From DSVQ01 sp964484765 (lineage in GTDB: Bacteria > Planctomycetota > Planctomycetia > Planctomycetales > Planctomycetaceae): a stretch of DNA of 64,000 nt. The stretch is taken from assembly GCA_964484765.1 (NCBI GenBank), contig CAZAGI010000010.1, positions 82,959 to 146,958 of the forward strand. Direction: 5' to 3'. A program made the translations under genes and the position numbers. Below, piece by piece: positions 1-7,711 of the stretch (positions are counted from its first letter, which is position 1; every line of letters begins with the position of its first letter). The notes below the pieces were generated by a model. The model saw only the letters and a program-made list of their open reading frames with translations, was not told the DNA's origin and searched no databases.

Positions 1-90
1 CAGGGTCATGCCCAGCACGCACACGAAGGCCAGAACCGCAATCGCCTGTGCGGTCGGATTCGTCTTATGAAGTTGCAGAATCCAGTTCAT
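1..90 (-). CDS. AspT/YidE-like transporter, N-terminal fragment
   Basis: Only the first 30 codons lie in the window; the gene runs off the left edge. The ATG is at 90-88 and the peptide begins MNWILQLHKTNPTAQ, followed by a hydrophobic stretch (AIAVLAFVCVLGM) that looks like a first membrane helix. This start resembles the N terminus of the aspartate:alanine exchanger/YidE family of inner-membrane transporters, which have 10 or more helices. The assignment rests on a short match from memory, so the family is tentative, but a membrane transporter is likely. It is divergent from the small gene at 316, and the shared promoter region is 91-315. Confidence 0.5.
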   Translation of the reverse strand, partial: MNWILQLHKTNPTAQAIAVLAFVCVLGMTL

Positions 91-315
91 GCGTGATTCG
101 ACCGGAATGTGAGTGAGCAGGTTCGATGTTGGCGAGCATCCTATTCCTGAGACGCGATCTGTTTCAAGCCGTTGGAACAACAACCTCAGCCCGCAATGGT
201 CGCACATTTTGCGGTTGTTCACCTCTTGAATGATTGATGTCGTCGAGCGACAATCTGGAATACGTCTCCCAATAATTCACTTCGGTTCATCAATCTCCTG
301 GCGTGGGAAGGGACC

Positions 316-609
316 ATGAGTGACCAATCCTGCACGCAGTCCTTTTCGCAAGATCACGTCACCTGCTTGCAGTCTCTCGCTCGCCTCGCTTTGCGTGGAT
401 GCGTACAAGATTTACGTGTCACTAACACCGGCGAGGGTTTGATTCTGCAAGGTCAGGTCCACACCTACTATGCTAAGCAACGGGCTCAGCATGCGATCAT
501 GTCATTGACGGCCCTTCCGATTGCCGCTAATCAAATCCAGATCGTCGAACCAGTCCCATGTGATTGCGATTTCATAGAGCGTTCGTCCCCCGGTTCATTA
601 TTGACATGA
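316..609 (+). CDS. small BON-like domain protein
   Basis: A 97-residue protein with ATG at 316, preceded by a purine-rich GGGAAGGG at about -8. Residues about 28-80 have the pattern of a BON domain: a short strand (VQDLRVT), a 'LILQGQV' strand, a helix rich in Ala and Gln, and a closing strand (NQIQIVE). Similar single-domain proteins are frequent in planctomycetes, usually without known function; BON domains are thought to bind phospholipids or other surfaces. There is no signal peptide, so it is probably cytoplasmic. It lies just upstream of the phosphofructokinase reading frame and may be cotranscribed with it. The BON call is by pattern and is moderate. Confidence 0.55.
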   Translation: MSDQSCTQSFSQDHVTCLQSLARLALRGCVQDLRVTNTGEGLILQGQVHTYYAKQRAQHAIMSLTALPIAANQIQIVEPVPCDCDFIERSSPGSLLT

Positions 610-640
610 TCGAACTCCAGCAGTGAAAGCGCAACCAACC

Positions 641-1722
641 ATGAGTGGCCGTATCGGCGTTGTTACAGGCGGCGGCGATTGTCCGGGACTCAACTCGGTC
701 ATTCGAGCCGTGGCCAAGGCCGCCATTCGGCGCGGATGGTCGGCAGTGGGAATTGTCGGCGGGTATGATGGCCTTTTGTCACCGCAGAAAACCCAGGAAC
801 TCAACGGTCATGTGCTGGACGGCCTGTTGGTGCGAGGCGGGACCATTCTGGGCACCGCCAATCGCGGACGGTTCTCGGCCAAAGTGGGACACGGCGAATC
901 CCGGCGATTACCGGCCGAATTAATGGAGGAGACGCTGCAAGGTGTGCAGCAATTAAATCTGACGGGGCTTGTTTCCATCGGTGGAGACGGTTCGTTGTCG
1001 ATCGCCCAACAGATGTACGAATACGGCATTCCAGTTGTCGGTGTTCCGAAAACGATTGATAACGATCTTGCTGCCACAACCATGACGTTCGGCTTTGATT
1101 CCGCAGTGGCCTGCGCGACTGACGCGCTGGATCGATTGCATACCACTGCAGAAAGCCACAAGCGGGTGATGGTCCTCGAAGTGATGGGACGCTATGCCGG
1201 CTGGATCGCGATCTACGCTGGTCTCGCCGGTGGTGCGGATGTCTCCTGATTCCCGAAGTTCCCTTCAGCTATGACAGTGTTTGTGCGAAGGTCGACGAAC
1301 GCGAGCAATCTGGTAAATCGTTCACCATCGTCGTCGTTGCCGAGGGAGCCCGGGAGGTTGGGAAAGATTTCGTCACCTCGGGCGGCGAGACGAAAAATCG
1401 CGAAGCGCATCTGGGTGGCATCGGTAACCAGGTGGCGGAAGAAATCAGTCGACGAACCGGGAAGGAAGCGCGGTGCGTGGTGCTCGGTCACCTGCAGCGT
1501 GGTGGCCGGCCCACGAACATGGACCGGGCCTTATGTACCATCTTCGGCACCAAAGCCGTGGATCTGATCGCCGCGAACCAGTTCGGTCAAATGGTCGCTT
1601 TCACCGGAACCCAGGTCGTGAGCGTTCCCCTGATTGACGCCGTGAGTCAATTGCGAACGGTGCCCCTTGACGGCGGCTTCGTCTCGACAGCCCGGTCCTT
1701 GGGCATCTGTTTGGGTGATTAA
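641..1722 (+). pseudogene. pfkA: 6-phosphofructokinase, interrupted by a one-base frameshift
   Basis: Phosphofructokinase phosphorylates fructose 6-phosphate in glycolysis. The first frame starts at ATG 641 (an alternative GTG is at 623) and ends at a TGA at 1247-1249. The homologous protein continues in the -1 frame from about 1243 to the TAA at 1720-1722. Reading across the break gives a full-length enzyme of about 360 residues. Visible motifs are GGGDCPGLN near residue 10, GGDGS at about 114-118, PKTIDND at about 136-142 with the catalytic Asp, and MGRYAGW at about 182. Gly in GGDGS with Lys in PKTIDND is the combination of the group III PFKs, where it has been linked to ATP-dependent enzymes. 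All downstream motifs are intact, so this is either a very recent mutation or a base-calling error that dropped one C near 1243. Confidence 0.8.
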
Positions 1723-1903
1723 ATCGCATCCCGGGCGATCCCATCAGCGATTATGAAAACAACAATCCTTAATTAATTGCGTGAACGCATCAAAACGCTT
1801 GCCGGAATGATTCACACGAGCGTATGGTGTTCGCCGTCACTTTCGTCCTTCACAGAATTCGACTCCGGCGCGTGATGCCACGGCACATTCGGGAGATCAC
1901 GAT

Positions 1904-2854
1904 ATGCAGACTCGATTGTTTCTGACGATGTTCGCCGGGGTTTTGATGGGCCTCGGGCTTTCTCATTGGTCGATCTTGCCATCGGCCCATTCGCAGGATG
2001 GAAAAGCGGCAGCGAAGCCGGCGAGTCCATCGGAAATGGAAGCGCTGCAGTCCTCCGCGGAAGCCTTTGCCAAGGCGTTTAACGCAGGGGATGCCAAGGC
2101 GATTGGAGCGCAGTTCCATGAGAACGCCGAGGCGATTGACGAAGCAGGCGACATTCTCACCGGGCGTGAGCAGATCGAAGCGAGTTTTGCAGAGACGTTC
2201 AAAGAGTTTCCGAAGGCCCGGATTGTGGTGGAACTGACCTCGCTGCGGCAAGTTGGCCCTGAGGTCGCTGTTGAAGATGGGTTTAGTACGACGACGTTGA
2301 ATCCCGACGAGCCGGGATCGCGCAGTCCTTACACCGTTGTGCATGTGAAACGGGATGGAAAATGGAAGATCGCCAGTGTGCGTGACTTCCCCGAAGACAG
2401 CTCGAGTGCGACTCCGCACGATCATCTGCAGGCGTTAAGCTGGCTGGTCGGTCACTGGGTGGACGAGAGCGCCGACGGCCGCGTGGAGACGACTTGCGAA
2501 TGGTCTGACGACAAGAACTATCTCCTTCAGGATTATGTCGTAAAAACACCGCGCGGAGAACTGAAGGGATCGCAGCGGATTGCCTGGGACGGCTTGCGGA
2601 AGACCATCCGTTCCTGGGCCTTCGACCGCAGCGGGGCCTTCACGGAAACAACATGGACTCCGGTTGAAGATGGCTGGGTTCTGCATGTCGAAGGAGTGAA
2701 CCCCGCAGGCGAACGAGCCTCGGCGACACGCGTGATCACGCCGATCACTGACGATGCGTTTCAGATCGACTCGACAAACGTCATTGTGGGCGGAACCCTG
2801 CTGCCAGACACCGGCGTGCGCGTCGTACGGCAGCCACCGAAGCCGGGTGAATAA
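1904..2854 (+). CDS. exported SnoaL/DUF4440-like protein with C-terminal beta-barrel-like domain
   Basis: A 316-residue protein with an N-terminal signal peptide (MQTRLFLTMFAGVLMGLGL..., cleavage probably near residue 30). Residues about 45-155 look like an NTF2-fold SnoaL/DUF4440 domain: an Ala-rich first helix (AEAFAKAFNAGDAKAI), then 'ENAEAID..GDILTGREQIEASF', and a terminal strand with DGKWKIASVRD. The second half (about 165-300) begins LSWLVGHWVDE and has repeated strands, resembling lipocalin-like or DUF1579-like domains. This two-domain architecture is common in planctomycete exported proteins of unknown role. Substrate unknown. It is followed 75 bases later by another exported protein. 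Confidence 0.65.
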   Translation: MQTRLFLTMFAGVLMGLGLSHWSILPSAHSQDGKAAAKPASPSEMEALQSSAEAFAKAFNAGDAKAIGAQFHENAEAIDEAGDILTGREQIEASFAETFKEFPKARIVVELTSLRQVGPEVAVEDGFSTTTLNPDEPGSRSPYTVVHVKRDGKWKIASVRDFPEDSSSATPHDHLQALSWLVGHWVDESADGRVETTCEWSDDKNYLLQDYVVKTPRGELKGSQRIAWDGLRKTIRSWAFDRSGAFTETTWTPVEDGWVLHVEGVNPAGERASATRVITPITDDAFQIDSTNVIVGGTLLPDTGVRVVRQPPKPGE

Positions 2855-2929
2855 TGACCGGCCGTTCGATCTTCACGTCCTCTGTTCTGCGATCCTGTCT
2901 GCATCGACATTTTGTGCGGAGAAACTCCG

Positions 2930-4933
2930 ATGAAAACTAACTATCGAACGTGGCTCGGAGTGATTCTGATTGCGGTCCTCGTCGGCTGGTCGGAATATGC
3001 CGACGGCCGTGGTGGGCGAGGCGGTGGCGGAGGTGGTGGACGGGGGGGCGGAGGATTCGGAGGGGGAGCTCGCCCCAGCGGTGGTTTCAGTGGCGGTGGT
3101 GCCCGTCCTAGCGGTGGGTATGGTGGCGGTGCTCGTCCGAATGTTGGCAGCGCACCGTCCTTCAGCCGGCCGTCGGCACCCTCTCGACCCAGTGCGCCGG
3201 TGCAGCGTCCCTCCTCGCCCGGTTCCAGCATCGGTTCCCGGCCCAACATTGGTGGTGGCAACATCGGTGGAGGAAGCATCGGTAACCGTCCGAATATCGG
3301 CAGCGGGAATATCGGCGGAGGTAACATCACGGGAGGAAGCCGTCCGGGGCTGCAACCGGGATCGCGTCCCAATATTGGCGGTGGCGGAAACACCATCGGG
3401 AATCTCCCCAGCAATCGCCCGGGATCAGGAATTGGTTCGGGACAAGGCATCGGTTCGGGAGCCGGAATCGGGAATCGACCGAGCGCGGGTCAAGGAGCGA
3501 TCACTGGTCGTCCGGGCGCAGGCCAGGGAGGCATCGCCAATCGGCCTGGGGCTGGGCAAGGCATTGCGAATCGCCCGGGCGCAGGCAATCTTCCGGGGAT
3601 GTCACGATTGCCCGGCCTGGGAGTCGATGGGGGCATCGGTTCGCGCTTGCCAAACCAGGGCGCGCGTGTGCAGGACCGGATGGCCAACCATTCGCTCGAA
3701 GACCGTCGGTCGAATCTGAGCGATCGCATGTCCAACGGCCGCGAAGATTGGCAGCAACACCGTCAGGACATGCAGAACGATCGCCAGGACTGGCGCGATA
3801 ACAACCGCGAAGACTGGCAGAACTGGGGCGATAACAAGCTCGATCACTATGGCGACTGGTACCACGGCGGCTGGCATCCCGGCGCCGGTTGGGGCTACAT
3901 GTGGGACAATTATCCCGTTGCAGCCGCCATCGGCATGACCGCGTGGGCCGTCAATCGCATCGGCTACGGCTGGGGCTATTACGATTACGCCAACCCCTAT
4001 TATTCCAGTGGAGGCGGATCGGGTTACGACTACTCGGAACCACTCGTTGTGTATGCCGATGCACCGGCAGCGACCGGGACTGCAACGGTGACGGAAACCG
4101 CCGCTCCCCCGGCATCGTCAGCCCAGCCACAGCCGACTGATGAAGGCATGGCAGCGTTCGACCAGGCCCGCGCCGCGTTCCAGCAAGGGGACTACGCCGG
4201 GGCCCTCAGCAAGCTGGACATCACGCTGAAGACCATGCCGCGTGACACGGTTGTTCACGAATTCCGTGGTCTGGTGTTGTTCGCTTTGAATAAGTATCCA
4301 GAATCTGCCGCGGCGATCTATGCTGTTTTGTCCGCCGGCCCCGGTTGGGACTGGACCACAATGATCAGCCTTTATCCCGGCGCAGAGACCTACACGACTC
4401 AACTTCGCGCGTTGGAAGATTTCGTCAAAGCCAACCCCAAGTCTGCCGATGGTCATTTCCTGATTGCCTATCACTACCAGACGATGGGGCACGGAGACGC
4501 CGCTGCCATGCAGTTCAAGGAGGCACTGGCCCTTCTTCCCGATGACAAGCTGCTGAAGCAACTGGTCGCAATGACCACGCCGCCGGACAAGACGCCGAAG
4601 CCGGCGACAACGACCCCGCCGCCTGCCGTCGCAGCCGACAAGACCTTGAAGGCCGAGCAACTCGTCGGCAACTGGACAGCGACCTCCGGGGAATCCTTGT
4701 TTGCCCTCGATCTGACTGACAAAGGCGGCTTCACCTGGACGTTCTCCAAGGGAAAACGAAAGCAATCCGTCAAAGGCGTGTTCGCCGTCGATCAGAACAA
4801 TCTGGCACTTGAAACGGATGATGGCGGCGGGACCATGCTCGCCGAGGTGGCCATTGTTGATCCCCAGACGTTGAAGTTCAAAATGATCGGTGATGACGCT
4901 AAAGATCCCGGACTGGAATTCAAAAAGAAATAA
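2930..4933 (+). CDS. exported Gly-rich repeat protein with TPR-like C-terminal part
   Basis: A 667-residue protein. ATG 2930 is preferred over a TTG at 2912 because it follows a GGAGA sequence and leads directly into a signal peptide (MKTNYRTWLGVILIAVLVGW). Residues about 28-260 are low complexity: Gly/Arg-rich runs, then repeats built on 'NIGGG', 'GNRPNIG' and 'RPGAGQG'. Next is a charged Asn/Asp/Trp-rich stretch with repeated 'RQDWR' and 'REDWQ' words, then a Tyr/Gly-rich segment. Residues about 405-545 look like TPR helices (AFDQARAAFQQGDYAGALSK). The last 100 residues form a small beta domain starting VGNWTATSGE. It is probably periplasmic or surface-associated; function unknown. A short GC hairpin lies downstream at 4939-4971. 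Confidence 0.7.
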   Translation: MKTNYRTWLGVILIAVLVGWSEYADGRGGRGGGGGGGRGGGGFGGGARPSGGFSGGGARPSGGYGGGARPNVGSAPSFSRPSAPSRPSAPVQRPSSPGSSIGSRPNIGGGNIGGGSIGNRPNIGSGNIGGGNITGGSRPGLQPGSRPNIGGGGNTIGNLPSNRPGSGIGSGQGIGSGAGIGNRPSAGQGAITGRPGAGQGGIANRPGAGQGIANRPGAGNLPGMSRLPGLGVDGGIGSRLPNQGARVQDRMANHSLEDRRSNLSDRMSNGREDWQQHRQDMQNDRQDWRDNNREDWQNWGDNKLDHYGDWYHGGWHPGAGWGYMWDNYPVAAAIGMTAWAVNRIGYGWGYYDYANPYYSSGGGSGYDYSEPLVVYADAPAATGTATVTETAAPPASSAQPQPTDEGMAAFDQARAAFQQGDYAGALSKLDITLKTMPRDTVVHEFRGLVLFALNKYPESAAAIYAVLSAGPGWDWTTMISLYPGAETYTTQLRALEDFVKANPKSADGHFLIAYHYQTMGHGDAAAMQFKEALALLPDDKLLKQLVAMTTPPDKTPKPATTTPPPAVAADKTLKAEQLVGNWTATSGESLFALDLTDKGGFTWTFSKGKRKQSVKGVFAVDQNNLALETDDGGGTMLAEVAIVDPQTLKFKMIGDDAKDPGLEFKKK

Positions 4934-4938
4934 TCAAC

Positions 4939-4971
4939 GCCGCTCGGCTGCCATTCATACCGGCCGAGGCG
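4939..4971 (+). terminator. possible GC-rich hairpin after the Gly-rich protein gene
   Basis: CGCCGCTCGGC and GGCCGAGGCG flank a short loop just after the stop codon at 4933. Pairing is imperfect and there is no T-tract, so this is a weak terminator candidate. The rest of 4934-5207, between two converging genes, holds nothing else recognisable. Confidence 0.25.
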
Positions 4972-5207
4972 CAATCCCGCCTCGACCGACGCCAGCACCA
5001 ACATCACAGCGGCAAGGAACACACCCCACAATGAGAACAAACCCATGCTCGTTCCCATGCTTTCACCCACCATGTCGGCGAATCAGTTGACCTCGAATCT
5101 GTCCAACGCGACTAACCTGGAAAGCAGTTTGCAAAAAACGGTGATGTGATCTGTGATGTCCTATCGTAATCATCGGTTCTTTTTGCGCAATCAAAGATTC
5201 GCTCTCA

Positions 5208-7694
5208 TCAACTTGGACGTGCCACAAGAACGGTGATACTTCGACCGATAAGGCTCAACGTCGGGCTGTTGGCCAGCGGCATTTCCGCCTCGACCGAACT
5301 CAAATCTAGCGGAGATTCCCGCCCGGTATTCAGAAATTGATGCCATTGATGATGCGGTGGTGGTACGGGCAATTCAGACTCAATGGGCTCCCAATACAAG
5401 TTGATAGCGACGTACAGAGCATCGGGCTTGCCGCCGTCGGCTGCCGTCAGTACGAATGCCAGCACTCGATTTTGATCCGACCAATCCGGCCGGTTGATCT
5501 GGGTGCCATGCCACGAAACTCCAATGCCATCGCCGAACTCCGAAAGCACACCGACGTGGACTCTTCGCCGCAGAACTGGATGGCGCAGTCGAAATGCGAT
5601 CAGTCCCTGGCAGAAACGAAACAGATCGCCATTCGTCTCATGTAACGCCCAGTCCATCCAATTGAGCGAATTGTCCTGGCAATAGGTGTTGTTGTTCCCC
5701 TGTTGCGTACGCCCGATTTCGTCGCCCATGAGCAGCATTGGCACGCCCTGGCTCAGAAACAGCATCGTCATGGCGTTCTTGATTTGCCGCTTCCGCAGTC
5801 GGAGTATCTCGACATCGCTGGTCGGGCCTTCAACGCCGCAGTTCCACGAATGGTTATCGTTCGCTCCGTCGCGGTTCTCTTCGCCGTTCGCTTCATTATG
5901 CTTGTCGTTGTAACTGACGAGGTCCGCGAGCGTGAAGCCGTCATGACAGGTGACGAAGTTGATGGACGCCGTCGGCCCGCGCGTCGGATAAATGTCGGGT
6001 GAACCCAGAAGTCGTTGCGCCAGTTCGCGCATCTGGCCCATGTCGCCCTTGAGCGCCCGCCGCACGCAATCGCGATACTTGCCGTTCCATTCGGCCCAGC
6101 GCCCATACGAAGGAAACGTGCCCACCTGATAAAGCCCACCGGCATCCCACGCTTCGGCAATCAGTTTCGTCTTGCTCAGAATCGGGTCCATGGCCAGCGC
6201 TTCCAGCAGTGGCGGGTTTGCGAGCGGCGTGCCATCGGCAGCGCGGCCGAGAATGCTCGCCAGATCGAAGCGGAAACCGTCGACATGATATTCCGACACC
6301 CAGTAACGCAGGCAGTTGAGAACGAAATCTCGCACCACGGGGTGATTGCAATTGAAGGTGTTGCCGCAGCCGCTGTAATTCAGGTACTCGGCCTGCGGGG
6401 TCAGCATGTAATAGGTGCTGTTGTCGAGGCCGCGGAACGAAAGCGTCGGCCCATGCTCATTTCCTTCCCCAGTGTGATTAAAGACGACGTCCAGCAGAAT
6501 CTCGATTTCGTTTCGATGCAATTCCTTCACCAGGGCTTTGAACTCATCGACCTGTGTTCCCATCGCCGCGGTGGCGGCAAAACTTGCATGAGGGGCGTAG
6601 AAGCCGACCGTGTTGTAGCCCCAATAGTTAACCAGCACTTCGTTCGTCTGCGGGTTGACACGCTCCACTTCGCGTTCGTTGAACTGAAAGATGGGCAGCA
6701 GCTCAAGACAGTTGATGCCCAACTCTTTCAGATACGCAATCTTCTCTCGAATCGCTGCGAATGTTCCGGGATAGACGACGCCCGAGGTGGGACTGCGAGT
6801 GAAGCCGCGGACATGAGCTTCATAGATCACCAGATCTTCGAACGGCAGTTGCAGCGGTTGGTCGCCTTCCCAGTCAAAGTCCTCGGGGATCAGCCGCGAG
6901 CGGTACAACGGCTCACGAGGCACATCCGCTGTGCTGCCCCACACATTGCGGCCGGTGATGCATCGGGCCATCGGATCGAGCACAACCTTTGACCGGTCGA
7001 ATCGCCATCCTTTCGCAGGATCAAACGGACCATCCAGACGAAAACCGTACTCCAACTCTTCCGGGTCGAGGTCGAAGACGGTCATCGCAAAGACATCGCC
7101 GACGCGGAATGCCTCGGGAAAGGGAATCTCCGCGATGACCTCACCATCGGGCCGAAACAGAACTAGAACACACGCCGTCGCATGTCGCGAGAAGACGGAG
7201 AAGTTGACTCCGCCGGCGACGAGCGATGCGCCAAAGGGCAACGGGGAGCCCGGCCGGAGCGGATAACCTGCGTGAGAATGAGTCGGATAAACATCGACGC
7301 GGCCCAACGTGTGCGCGGCGCGGGGGAAGCACTCCGCCGAGGGGTTGCGGATCAGTTCCGCGAACCCGGCAGACTCCACCATGTGCTGAAAGTCCGCACT
7401 AATGCCCGTCGCGCGGATTTCCATTCCTTCCGACCGCATCCGGCGACAGAACTGCAACAGTTTGCGTAGTCCGGAGCCGGAGAATCCCGTCAGACCAGAG
7501 AAATCAAACATGATTTTACGATGCTGTTCGACCAACTCATTCAGGCGGTCACGATCCGTGTCGGATAGTGAGCCCGCATGGCGACCGATGACCAGCACTT
7601 CCGCCGCGTCGCCGTTTTCACGAAATTCAAGCCGCAGCGCATTCGTCTCAACGGTGGAATGCGCCGGCGTGGATTTCAAAGAAGCCTCCGGCAT
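5208..7694 (-). CDS. glgX: glycogen debranching enzyme (GlgX/isoamylase family) with N-terminal STAS domain
   Basis: An 828-residue protein. ATG at 7694 was chosen because the frame upstream runs into glgP, whose stop is 17 bases away. Residues about 143-828 are a GH13 isoamylase-type enzyme that hydrolyses alpha-1,6 branches in limit dextrin or glycogen: an N-terminal CBM48-like part (GVNFSVFSRHAT), region I DVVFNHTGEGN, region II GFRFDLAS with nucleophile Asp477, region III LIAEAWD with acid/base Glu514, and region IV FVTCHDG. Residues about 18-115 are an extra STAS domain with DFSGLTGFSGSGL at 64-76, where anti-sigma-factor antagonists have the phosphorylated D-S-S-G-L. STAS on a debranching enzyme is unusual. 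It is cotranscribed with glgP. Confidence 0.9.
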   Translation of the reverse strand: MPEASLKSTPAHSTVETNALRLEFRENGDAAEVLVIGRHAGSLSDTDRDRLNELVEQHRKIMFDFSGLTGFSGSGLRKLLQFCRRMRSEGMEIRATGISADFQHMVESAGFAELIRNPSAECFPRAAHTLGRVDVYPTHSHAGYPLRPGSPLPFGASLVAGGVNFSVFSRHATACVLVLFRPDGEVIAEIPFPEAFRVGDVFAMTVFDLDPEELEYGFRLDGPFDPAKGWRFDRSKVVLDPMARCITGRNVWGSTADVPREPLYRSRLIPEDFDWEGDQPLQLPFEDLVIYEAHVRGFTRSPTSGVVYPGTFAAIREKIAYLKELGINCLELLPIFQFNEREVERVNPQTNEVLVNYWGYNTVGFYAPHASFAATAAMGTQVDEFKALVKELHRNEIEILLDVVFNHTGEGNEHGPTLSFRGLDNSTYYMLTPQAEYLNYSGCGNTFNCNHPVVRDFVLNCLRYWVSEYHVDGFRFDLASILGRAADGTPLANPPLLEALAMDPILSKTKLIAEAWDAGGLYQVGTFPSYGRWAEWNGKYRDCVRRALKGDMGQMRELAQRLLGSPDIYPTRGPTASINFVTCHDGFTLADLVSYNDKHNEANGEENRDGANDNHSWNCGVEGPTSDVEILRLRKRQIKNAMTMLFLSQGVPMLLMGDEIGRTQQGNNNTYCQDNSLNWMDWALHETNGDLFRFCQGLIAFRLRHPVLRRRVHVGVLSEFGDGIGVSWHGTQINRPDWSDQNRVLAFVLTAADGGKPDALYVAINLYWEPIESELPVPPPHHQWHQFLNTGRESPLDLSSVEAEMPLANSPTLSLIGRSITVLVARPS

Positions 7695-7711
7695 TCGATC
7701 GTTCTTTGCAT

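Noticed and set aside
1238..1250. Programmed -1 frameshift in the phosphofructokinase gene
   Set aside because: The site does not resemble a slippery heptamer and no downstream hairpin or pseudoknot is seen; a sequencing error or mutation is simpler.
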